A stretch of DNA of 64,000 nt from an uncultured Flavobacteriaceae bacterium (GTDB lineage Bacteria; Bacteroidota; Bacteroidia; Flavobacteriales; Flavobacteriaceae). The position numbers were made by a program, and so were the translations under genes. Numbering within the stretch: position 1 is the stretch's first letter; every line of letters begins with the position of its first letter. The notes below the pieces were generated by a model. It saw only the letters and a program-made list of their open reading frames with translations. It was not told where the DNA came from and searched no databases. Of this stretch, positions 24,649-32,399 are shown in pieces. The DNA lies in the NCBI GenBank assembly GCA_947503005.1, contig CANNCA010000001.1, positions 310,001-374,000 of the forward strand, read 5' to 3'.

Positions 24649-25695
24649 CTATTCGACTTTTTTCTCGTTAAATAAATTTAGCTTTTTCAACCATTTAGTT
24701 TTTCTATCCAACACAAACACATCTAAAAAAAGGAATAACAAGCCCGCGCCTAAAAACCATTGGTATTGGTCTTTATACTCTGCAAATTGCTTGGCCTCGA
24801 ACTCTTTTTTATCCATTTGATTCAACTGTTCTTTGATATACTCGACCGCTTCCTCCGTATTCGCCCCATTGATATATTCTCCGTTGCCGTCATCAGCGAT
24901 ATCAATTAATACCTCTTCGTTCAGCTTGGTGATGACAACCTCTCCTTTAGCGTCCTTTTTTAAACTTTCTACGACGCCGTTTCTTTTTATAGGTATTGGA
25001 GCCCCTTTCGGCATACCAACACCAATGGTAAAAATTCGAATACCCAGTTCTGTGGCATCCTCAACGGCACCCAGCGTTGTCCCTTCTGAGTGGTCTTCCC
25101 CGTCCGAAATGATAAATAACACGCGATTGGTTTGATCTTCATCGTCATAATAGGTAGTCGCCAATTCAATTGCTTGATCAATTGCTGTACCTTGTGAGGT
25201 AAGCATATCGGTATTCATACTTTGCAAGAACATTTTGGCAGCACCATAATCGGTAGTAATGGGAAGTTGAGGAAAAGCTTGCCCGGCATAGGCGATGATA
25301 CCTATTCTGTCACTTGCTAATTGATTGATGATTTCTGAAACAAGCCGTTTTGCCTTTTCCAAGCGGTTCGGGGCTATATCTTCTGCCAACATGCTTTTGG
25401 AAACATCAACGGCAAAAACGATATCAACACCCTCCCTTTTTATAGTTTCCAGTTTCGTACCAATTTTAGGATTGACCAACCCTAGGGTCAAAAATGACAA
25501 TCCCAGAAGAAACAAAATAAGTTTTAACGTCGACTTGAAATTTGAACGATTGGGCGTAAGGCGTTTCAACAATGGATATTCGGCAAACTTTTTCTGCGCT
25601 CTCTTTTTCCAGATTTGAAGCAACACGAAAAACACAATCAACACCGGAATGATGAATAGCAAATAGAAATATATTTTTTCGTCTAACTGAATCAT
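24649..25695 (-). CDS. batB: BatB, von Willebrand factor A membrane protein
   Basis: A 348-residue protein with two N-terminal transmembrane helices (about 8-28 and 55-73) and one near the C-terminus. A VWA domain sits between them. The metal-ion-dependent adhesion site is DVSKS (97-101) with the later SDGEDHS. It directly abuts batC (one codon boundary) and is three bases from batA. Together with BatA it forms the core of the Bat complex at the inner membrane. Confidence 0.9.
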   Translation of the reverse strand: MIQLDEKIYFYLLFIIPVLIVFFVLLQIWKKRAQKKFAEYPLLKRLTPNRSNFKSTLKLILFLLGLSFLTLGLVNPKIGTKLETIKREGVDIVFAVDVSKSMLAEDIAPNRLEKAKRLVSEIINQLASDRIGIIAYAGQAFPQLPITTDYGAAKMFLQSMNTDMLTSQGTAIDQAIELATTYYDDEDQTNRVLFIISDGEDHSEGTTLGAVEDATELGIRIFTIGVGMPKGAPIPIKRNGVVESLKKDAKGEVVITKLNEEVLIDIADDGNGEYINGANTEEAVEYIKEQLNQMDKKEFEAKQFAEYKDQYQWFLGAGLLFLFLDVFVLDRKTKWLKKLNLFNEKKVE

Positions 25696-25698
25696 AGT

Positions 25699-26697
25699 TT
25701 AAATAAAACTTCTAAATAACGTGGTTCTTAATATCCATTCCAATAATAACAATGCTCCTGCTAAAAGTACCCAAGGCCTGAATTTCTCCTCGTAGCGAGT
25801 GTATTTGAACTCTTCAACTTCAGTTTTTTCCAGCTTGTTGATTTCATCATAAATAGCCTCAAGCTTTTCGTTATCGGTAGCCCTGAAGTATTGCCCACCG
25901 GTCGCTTTGGCAATATCCTTTAGTAATTCTTCATCAATTTCTACCTGTCGCATGCCATATCGAAATGAACCATCGGCGTTGTAGGCAATTGGCGACAATG
26001 CATTTCCATTAGTGCCCAGACCAATAGTATAGGTTTTGATTCCATACTCTATAGCAAGGTCAGCTGCCGTCTGAGGCTCAATAAAGCCAGAATTATTGAC
26101 TCCATCAGTTAAAAGAATTATAATTTTACTGACTGCTTTGCTCTCTTTCAGTCTATTGACAGAAGTCGCGAGACCCATCCCGATAGCTGTGCCATCATTC
26201 AATTGCCCGTAAGTAATTTCTCGAAGCGCACTGAGTACAATTGATTTGTCGCTGGTAATCGGGGTTTTTGTATACCCTTCACCAGCATACGCGACTAATC
26301 CAATTCGGTCGTTGGGTCGCTTTTTTATGAAATCGGCCGCTACTTCCTTTAGGGCGGATAAACGGTTTGGTTTAAGGTCACGGGCCAACATACTTGAAGA
26401 AACATCAATGGCCATAACAATATCGATACCCTTGGTGGTTTTGGTTCTAGTGGATACATCTTTGGTTTGTGGTCGGGCCATTGCCACAATGATTCCTGCC
26501 AAGGCCAACAATCTCAAAAAGAACAATATTGGTTTTAACTTGGGAAGAATTCCTTGATTGGCAAATCCTTTGACACTAGAAATCCTTAATGAAGCATTTT
26601 GCTCATTACGTTTAAAAAAATGCCATAGCATTGCCAATGGAACCAGCAATAGCAACCAAAAAAAATCAGGATTGGCAAATTCTATGTTTTTCAGCAT
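25699..26697 (-). CDS. batA: BatA, von Willebrand factor A membrane protein
   Basis: A 332-residue inner-membrane protein. An N-terminal helix (WLLLLVPLAMLWHFF) and a second helix (about 57-75) are followed by a VWA domain with MIDAS residues DVSSS (98-102) and LTDGVNNSG. A C-terminal transmembrane helix closes the protein. It is similar to BatB over its whole length, as expected of this paralogous pair. The stop of the upstream gene abuts its start. Confidence 0.9.
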   Translation of the reverse strand: MLKNIEFANPDFFWLLLLVPLAMLWHFFKRNEQNASLRISSVKGFANQGILPKLKPILFFLRLLALAGIIVAMARPQTKDVSTRTKTTKGIDIVMAIDVSSSMLARDLKPNRLSALKEVAADFIKKRPNDRIGLVAYAGEGYTKTPITSDKSIVLSALREITYGQLNDGTAIGMGLATSVNRLKESKAVSKIIILLTDGVNNSGFIEPQTAADLAIEYGIKTYTIGLGTNGNALSPIAYNADGSFRYGMRQVEIDEELLKDIAKATGGQYFRATDNEKLEAIYDEINKLEKTEVEEFKYTRYEEKFRPWVLLAGALLLLEWILRTTLFRSFI

Positions 26698-28362
26698 TTA
26701 TATTTCCGTTTTGACTTCTAAGGTTGTTAGCATTCTGTCTACGATTTCTTCGGCATAGGTGTCGCCGTCTATCCACGTCACCATGATATTTTGTTGAAAC
26801 CCTTTTCCTCCAAATAATATCATGGCATATTTGCCCCGCAACAATTCATCCGAATCGGGAATGGGAAATTTACCACTTCCATATACTTTTAAACCGTTTA
26901 CACCTGAAATGGTGACGAATTCTTCTTCCTTTGTGATGATATTTTTTGCGCCCATTTTCTCAAAATTCGTCATCATTTGTTCAACCGACTGTTCGAATTT
27001 GGGTTCTTCCAACTGCGTCATCGTAATTGAAGTTGCGCCTACTGTGAACAAACCGATGTTGCTACGATATTCGAAAGCTTGAATTTCTTTAATGGACTCC
27101 TTTAGTTCTGCAGGCAAATTGACTTTTTGGCGTTTTAACACTTCTGGGCTTTCCAAAATAATGGGAGGATAGCCGTATGAGCTGGAAACCCATTCTCCTT
27201 CTAACAGTTCTTTGGTGGGGTGGCCTAAAACCGTGTCTTTGGAATATTCCCATCCATAATAACCAATTGCTACTGCTGCCGATAAAAAAAGGAAACCAAT
27301 AAAACTTGCGGCAGCTATTATTAGTTTTTTCTTTTGTTTTTTTCGTTCCAGTTCCTCTTGGTATTCAGCTTGTTCCATCAGCTCCTCTTCCGTAGGTTCC
27401 GGCAAGGCATCATGTGTTTTAATGACGATTTGCTCGATGGATTTTCGGTCCTGTTCGGCAACCGAGGTATCTGGTTTCGACTTGGCGAATTTCACCAAAT
27501 CGGCTGTTTGCAATATTCTTTTGAATTGAAAAATAGTATCCTTATCAAGTTCCAACTCTCCAGCATCCGTCATTAACTCTAATTTGTCAATCAACTGATC
27601 CGTAGTACTTTCTAAAGCGGAAACGTTTACATCTTCTTCCAAATACGACCGAACGATATCCGTAAGCTCAGAATAATACTGCTTGTATTCATCTTGGATG
27701 AGGTATTTGGAATTTTCCAATTTTTTTAATTCCATCAAAGCCCTGTCATAAGGCGGAAGCAATGCCACTTTTTCCTCTTCGGTCAATGGTTTCTTGCGCA
27801 ATACGAACCAGTAAAGTAGACCCCCTAAAATTAGAAGCACCAACAAAATACCCAATACCCATTTCCACCAATTGGAATAACTTTTCTCAACTTCTATCAG
27901 GGGCTTGATATCGAACATTTTTTGCGCTAGGGTATCTACAGGCACGGTTGCAACATTGATTTGTAGCGAATCGGTAAAAAATCCTTTACCGTTTATTTCA
28001 ATACGTTGCGTCGGAAGTTTGTATGACCCCGAATCGAATTGCGTCAACGCGTATGTCTTTGCAAGTCTAAGCCTATCGTTTTTACGAGTGGTGTCAGTTG
28101 CGAAAGCTTCGACGGTTTCCAAAGGAGAGAATGTCTGCCCCTCAGGAAAAATAACCTGATCCGTCGAGTCAGCTTCGACAATAACCTGGAACTTGATCTG
28201 CTCACCGATTTTTATGAACGTGGTATCGACTTCAGAGCTGACCTTTGGTTCACTTTGGGAATATCCAAAGTACGAATTAAGAGAAAATAGCACCAAAAAA
28301 AGCACGCCCCATCGTGAAGGGCTAAATTTTGTATTTCGTATTTTAGACCTTATACCTTCCAT
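26698..28362 (-). CDS. Bat-operon two-TM protein with DUF4381-like region
   Basis: A 554-residue membrane protein between the DUF58 gene and batA. The frame is open to a GTG at 28365, but the ATG at 28362 overlaps the upstream stop as TGATG, so I choose that. It has a signal-like N-terminus (GVLFLVLFSLNSYFGYSQ), a BatD-like beta domain (about 38-140), and a transmembrane helix (about 168-189). A cytoplasmic helical region resembles DUF4381, and a second helix (about 347-369) is followed by an outer domain of about 185 residues that I do not recognise. The last part is an addition to the usual architecture. Role in the Bat complex is inferred from position. Confidence 0.7.
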   Translation of the reverse strand: MEGIRSKIRNTKFSPSRWGVLFLVLFSLNSYFGYSQSEPKVSSEVDTTFIKIGEQIKFQVIVEADSTDQVIFPEGQTFSPLETVEAFATDTTRKNDRLRLAKTYALTQFDSGSYKLPTQRIEINGKGFFTDSLQINVATVPVDTLAQKMFDIKPLIEVEKSYSNWWKWVLGILLVLLILGGLLYWFVLRKKPLTEEEKVALLPPYDRALMELKKLENSKYLIQDEYKQYYSELTDIVRSYLEEDVNVSALESTTDQLIDKLELMTDAGELELDKDTIFQFKRILQTADLVKFAKSKPDTSVAEQDRKSIEQIVIKTHDALPEPTEEELMEQAEYQEELERKKQKKKLIIAAASFIGFLFLSAAVAIGYYGWEYSKDTVLGHPTKELLEGEWVSSSYGYPPIILESPEVLKRQKVNLPAELKESIKEIQAFEYRSNIGLFTVGATSITMTQLEEPKFEQSVEQMMTNFEKMGAKNIITKEEEFVTISGVNGLKVYGSGKFPIPDSDELLRGKYAMILFGGKGFQQNIMVTWIDGDTYAEEIVDRMLTTLEVKTEI

Positions 28363-29228
28363 CACCCTCTTCGCTTAAAATAACCCAATAATTTCTTCAC
28401 ATAACTCTCGTCTACTCTGCAATCGAGAACGCCACAACCTGATTTGGTAAAAGATTCTTTGAAATATTGCACACGTTCAGAATGGTATTTACCATAAGAG
28501 AGGCGTACACTTTTTGATTGGGTATTTACTAGTTTTATCTTGCCGGTTTCAGCGTCAAGCATTTGAACCATTCCTAAATTAGGTATTTCCTCTTCGCGTT
28601 GGTCGAATACCCTGATACCGGTAACATCATGTTTATTACCCGTGATTTTTAAAGTGCGCTCGTAGTCTTCTGCCATAAAATCGGAAAGCACAAATACAAT
28701 GGCTTTCTTCTTCATTACGCTTGTCATGAACTTTAAAGCCTCGGCAATATCGGTTTTATTGCTTTTTGGTTTGAATTCCAACAGTTCACGGATAATACGC
28801 AGTACATGGCTCTTTCCTTTCTTAGGAGGAATAAAAAGTTCAACCTCATCTGAAAAAAGAATCAAGCCTGCTTTGTCGTTATTTTGAAGTGCCGAAAATG
28901 CTAATGTCGCAGAGATTTCAGTTATAACCTCTTTCTTGAATTGATTGGTGGTTCCAAAAAGTTCGGAACCACTTACATCGACCATGAGCATCATCGTAAG
29001 TTCGCGTTCTTCTTCGAAAACCTTAACATAGGGCTCATTGTACCTTGCAGTTACATTCCAATCAATGCTTCTAACATCATCACCGAACTGATATTGACGA
29101 ACCTCACTAAAGGTCATACCGCGCCCCTTGAAGGTAGAGTGATATTCTCCTCCAAAGATATGATCGGAAAGACGCCTAGTCTTAATCTCGATCTTACGGA
29201 CTTTTTTAAGAAGTTCTTTGGTATCCAT
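28362..29228 (-). CDS. DUF58 protein of the MoxR/Bat system
   Basis: A 288-residue protein with the DUF58 signature GRGMTFSEVRQYQFGDDVRS and IDWNVTARYNEPYVKVF in its first 80 residues. A VWA-like fold with DVSGS follows. No transmembrane segment. DUF58 proteins are found beside MoxR ATPases and are thought to be clients or partners of them. The stop overlaps the start of the next gene by one base. A short CAGT-rich gap (29232-29320) separates it from moxR. Confidence 0.88.
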   Translation of the reverse strand: MDTKELLKKVRKIEIKTRRLSDHIFGGEYHSTFKGRGMTFSEVRQYQFGDDVRSIDWNVTARYNEPYVKVFEEERELTMMLMVDVSGSELFGTTNQFKKEVITEISATLAFSALQNNDKAGLILFSDEVELFIPPKKGKSHVLRIIRELLEFKPKSNKTDIAEALKFMTSVMKKKAIVFVLSDFMAEDYERTLKITGNKHDVTGIRVFDQREEEIPNLGMVQMLDAETGKIKLVNTQSKSVRLSYGKYHSERVQYFKESFTKSGCGVLDCRVDESYVKKLLGYFKRRG

Positions 29229-29231
29229 TTG

Positions 29232-29320
29232 TTCAGTGTGCAGTACTCATTGGCAGTAAGCAGTTTTTTACTCAGTAATTTCTAAAAGAAATGATGCTAA
29301 CTGCAACTGCTAACTACCCA
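29232..29320. repeat. Degenerate CAGT-rich repeat between moxR and the DUF58 gene
   Basis: About 90 bases contain several direct and inverted copies of short words around CAGT and CAGTAAGCAGT on one side and GCAGTTGCAGTTA-like on the other. It looks like the small intergenic repeats common in Flavobacteriia. It interrupts an otherwise gapless operon. Confidence 0.45.
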
Positions 29321-29326
29321 CCCGTT

Positions 29327-30328
29327 TTAGGGGACTTCGATTTCGTTTACGATCTTGTTGATGATTTCCTCTGAAGTAATATTTTCAGCTTCCGCTTCGT
29401 AGGTTATACCTATTCTATGTCGCAGAACATCATGTACCACCGCACGAACATCTTCGGGTACCACATACCCTCTTCGTTTGATAAAAGCATAGCATTTGGC
29501 AGCATTTCCAAGATTGATACTTCCACGCGGTGACGCTCCGAAGCTGATTAATGGTTTTAAATGTTCAAGATTATATTTTTCAGGATATCTAGTTGCGAAA
29601 ACGATATCCAGAATATACTTCTCTATTTTTTCGTCCATGTAAACTTCACGAACGGCCTGTTGAGCACTTAAAATCTGCTTTAAGGTAACGACTGGTTTGA
29701 CAGTCTCGTACGCACCTAAAAGATTTTGACGCATAATCATTTGCTCCTCGTTCATCTTCGGGTAGTCGATGACTGTTTTCAACATAAAACGATCCACCTG
29801 TGCTTCCGGTAAAGGATAAGTTCCTTCTTGTTCAACAGGATTTTGGGTCGCCATGACCAAAAACGGTTTGTCAAGTATAAAAGTTTCGTCACCAATGGTA
29901 ACTTGCTTTTCTTGCATTGCTTCGAGAAGGGCCGACTGTACTTTTGCGGGAGCACGGTTAATTTCATCGGCAAGTACAAAATTTGCGAAAATCGGTCCCT
30001 TTTTAATAGAAAAGTCATTGACCTTCATATTGTAGATCATGGTGCCTACAACATCGGCAGGTAACAGGTCGGGGGTAAACTGAATACGACTAAATTCCCC
30101 CTTTACCGCTTTTGAAAGCGTATTGATCGCTAGTGTTTTTGCAAGACCAGGTACACCTTCAAGAAGAATATGACCTTGACCCAATAATCCGATGAGCAAG
30201 CGCTCAACCATATGTTTTTGGCCAACAATGACCTTGTTCATCTCCACTAGTAACAAATCGATAAAAGCGCTTTCTTGAGCGATTTTTTCGTTCACTGCAC
30301 TTATATCAACAGTTGTATTTTCTTCCAT
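29327..30328 (-). CDS. moxR: MoxR-type AAA+ ATPase
   Basis: A 333-residue AAA+ ATPase, first gene of the Bat operon. Walker A is GVPGLAKT (58-65) and Walker B is LADEINRAP (119-127). Sensor 1 is MATQNPVEQEGTYPLPEAQVDRF. The C-terminal lid domain is typical of MoxR (GASPRGSINLGNAAKCYAFIKRRGYVVPEDV). MoxR proteins act as chaperone-like remodelers for VWA partners, here presumably BatA, BatB and the DUF58 protein. Confidence 0.92.
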   Translation of the reverse strand: MEENTTVDISAVNEKIAQESAFIDLLLVEMNKVIVGQKHMVERLLIGLLGQGHILLEGVPGLAKTLAINTLSKAVKGEFSRIQFTPDLLPADVVGTMIYNMKVNDFSIKKGPIFANFVLADEINRAPAKVQSALLEAMQEKQVTIGDETFILDKPFLVMATQNPVEQEGTYPLPEAQVDRFMLKTVIDYPKMNEEQMIMRQNLLGAYETVKPVVTLKQILSAQQAVREVYMDEKIEKYILDIVFATRYPEKYNLEHLKPLISFGASPRGSINLGNAAKCYAFIKRRGYVVPEDVRAVVHDVLRHRIGITYEAEAENITSEEIINKIVNEIEVP

Positions 30329-30648
30329 AGATTCCTTTAAATTTTTGGTGTTGGTTGGTTGTAATTATTTCAGGGCTGCAAATTGAAAATTTATTCATTG
30401 CCCTGCTGTTAATGATTGGTTAAAAAATGCTTTAGACCCTTATTTTTATGAAGTTTTTAAGGGATTGTAATTTTTGGAAAACCAAAAAATAACTTCATGA
30501 GTAAAATTAGTTTTAATAGAATCTGGAAATTTTCCAGATAGATTTTCTCCAAGGCGGAATATAGTCACAAAAAATGAGCGACCAAAATATAGAAACGATT
30601 AGGCTTTAGTTAGACTTTTTAATGTATTATTTTATAATTTCGACTGCC
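30329..30648. other. Intergenic between moxR and the aldo/keto reductase gene
   Basis: Divergent promoter region of 320 bases without a gene. It holds a 19-bp palindrome (30521-30539), a short TTTTTGG/CCAAAAA hairpin (30471-30488) and a weak -7-like TAATTTCG near 30636 that supports the ATG at 30649 as the reductase start. Confidence 0.5.
30521..30539. repeat. 19-bp palindrome upstream of the aldo/keto reductase
   Basis: Perfect 9-bp inverted repeat (ATCTGGAAA and TTTCCAGAT) with one central T. It is the size of a dimer operator and lies about 110 bases before the reductase ATG. No T run follows in a position that would make it a terminator. Confidence 0.45.
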
Positions 30649-31524
30649 ATGATAAAAAACAATAGTTTTTCGAGAATTATCGCAGGCACCATGACCTGGG
30701 GTCAATGGGGGAAAGGATTCAAGCCCAAAGAAGTTTCAGAATTAATTTCATTTTGTCTTGATATAGGGATCACCACATTTGACCATGCTGACATTTATGG
30801 AGGCTATACAACTGAGGCTGAATTTGGAAAAGGTTTTGCAAAAAGTGGAATAAAGCGCGAGAACGTTGAGTTTATAAGTAAATGTGGAATTCAATTTGAT
30901 GCTAAGGCTCGTCCAAATCGGGTAAAACATTATGACTATTCGCAAAAGTATATTTTAGCTTCGGTGGAGCGGTCATTGAAAAGTTTACGAACCGACTATT
31001 TAGACCTTTTGCTTTTGCATCGACCTAGTCCGTTGTTGAATCCTGACGAAGTTTTGGAGGCTGTTTCTAGATTACGGAAGGAAGGTAAAATCATAAATTT
31101 TGGGGTTTCCAATTTTACTCCCTCCCAAATAGCTATGCTAGAAACAACAGTTCCGGTAACGGCTAATCAAGTAGAATTCTCGTTGACTTCGAATAGCGCG
31201 ATGTATGATGGTTCCCTAGAAGATTGTATAACCAACAATAGAATGGCGATGTCTTGGAGTCCGTTAGGCACCTATTTTAAAGAAACGGATGCGAAGGTGA
31301 AACGTATTCAAAAAGAGATACGTCCTTTGATGGAAAAGTATAATGCAAGTGCAGATCAGCTTCTATTAGCTTGGATTCTCCAACATCCAGCCAAAGTATA
31401 TCCCGTAGTGGGGACGGCAACACAAAGTAGACTAAAAGATGCAGTAGGAGCAACGAATATAGAATTGGAGCTTCAAGATTGGTTTATCCTTCTAGCAGCA
31501 AGCCAGGGAAAAGAAGTTCCATAA
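30649..31524 (+). CDS. Aldo/keto reductase
   Basis: A 291-residue NADPH-dependent oxidoreductase. The TIM-barrel active site is visible as D45 and Y50 (FDHADIYGG), K78 (ISKCGI) and H124 (LLLHRP), numbered from the ATG at 30649. An in-frame ATG 27 bases earlier would add MYYFIISTA ahead of the conserved MIKNNSFSRIIAGTMTWG; I prefer the later start. The N-terminal GTMTWGQWG is typical of the YdhF/aldehyde reductase branch. Substrate unknown. An SDR gene follows after 12 bases and may be co-transcribed. Confidence 0.85.
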   Translation: MIKNNSFSRIIAGTMTWGQWGKGFKPKEVSELISFCLDIGITTFDHADIYGGYTTEAEFGKGFAKSGIKRENVEFISKCGIQFDAKARPNRVKHYDYSQKYILASVERSLKSLRTDYLDLLLLHRPSPLLNPDEVLEAVSRLRKEGKIINFGVSNFTPSQIAMLETTVPVTANQVEFSLTSNSAMYDGSLEDCITNNRMAMSWSPLGTYFKETDAKVKRIQKEIRPLMEKYNASADQLLLAWILQHPAKVYPVVGTATQSRLKDAVGATNIELELQDWFILLAASQGKEVP

Positions 31525-31536
31525 AAAATTAGGGAT

Positions 31537-32292
31537 ATGAATAAAACAGCTTTAATTACAGGTGCTTCAAGTGGCATAGGAAAGGCCATTGCTGAACGTT
31601 TCGCTGAAAGCGGAATTCATTTGGTAATCTGCGGAAGGAGGCAAGAGCGCCTAGATGAACTACAAGACAATCTTAGCCAAAAAACTAAAGTACATACCTT
31701 GAATTTTGATGTACGAGATAAGGATAAGGTTGAAGAACAAATCAATTCCTTGCCTTCCGATTTTTCAGAAATTGATATTCTGGTAAACAATGCTGGCAAC
31801 GCACATGGCCTTGATTTTATTGACGAAGGAAGTGTGTCCGATTGGGACGCCATGCTCGACATCAACGTCAAAGGATTGCTTTATGTTTCAAAAGCGATTA
31901 TTCCTAAAATGGTCGAGAAAAAAGAAGGGCATATTATCAATATCGGTTCTACTGCAGGGAAAGAAGTATACCCAAAAGGAAATGTATACTGCGCTAGTAA
32001 GCATGCCGTAGATGCCATTAATCAGGGAATGCGAATCGATTTAAATGCCCATGGAATTCGCGTTGGGGCAGTTAACCCAGGTTTGGTAGAAACAGAATTC
32101 AGTGAAGTTCGATTTAAGGGAGATAGTGAACGAGCTGAAAATGTGTACAAGGGTTTTCAACCATTAACTCCAGAGGATGTTGCCGATATTGTCCTTTTCG
32201 TTGTTACCCGCCCTAGTCACGTAAACATAGCTGATTTGGTAGTGATGTGTACTGCTCAAGCATCTTCTACGATTGTGCATAAAAATCTTTAA
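31537..32292 (+). CDS. Short-chain dehydrogenase/reductase (YdfG-like)
   Basis: A 251-residue classical SDR. TGASSGIG (8-15) binds the cofactor, followed by GRRQERL suggesting NADP. NNAG is at 84-87, and the catalytic residues are S138, Y151 and K155 (YCASKHA). The C-terminal NPGLVETEFSEVRFKGD matches the YdfG/serine 3-dehydrogenase group, which oxidises L-allo-threonine, serine or 3-hydroxy acids. Substrate is inferred only. A long palindromic terminator follows. Confidence 0.85.
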   Translation: MNKTALITGASSGIGKAIAERFAESGIHLVICGRRQERLDELQDNLSQKTKVHTLNFDVRDKDKVEEQINSLPSDFSEIDILVNNAGNAHGLDFIDEGSVSDWDAMLDINVKGLLYVSKAIIPKMVEKKEGHIINIGSTAGKEVYPKGNVYCASKHAVDAINQGMRIDLNAHGIRVGAVNPGLVETEFSEVRFKGDSERAENVYKGFQPLTPEDVADIVLFVVTRPSHVNIADLVVMCTAQASSTIVHKNL

Positions 32293-32340
32293 AACGGAAA
32301 CTACGAAGTGGCTTGCTTCTACGTTTTCTAGCTATCTAAC

Positions 32341-32384
32341 AATATGAATGGGGCAACCTTTGCAAAGGTTGCCCCATTCATATT
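32341..32384. terminator. 44-bp perfect palindrome, two-way terminator
   Basis: Two exact 22-base arms meet with no loop (centre at 32362/32363). It lies between the convergent SDR gene and the T9SS cargo gene, 48 bases and 16 bases from their stops. The A/T ends and GC-rich centre suggest termination from both sides, though it lacks a long T run. Confidence 0.7.
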
Positions 32385-32399
32385 ATGCCCAAAAATTAA

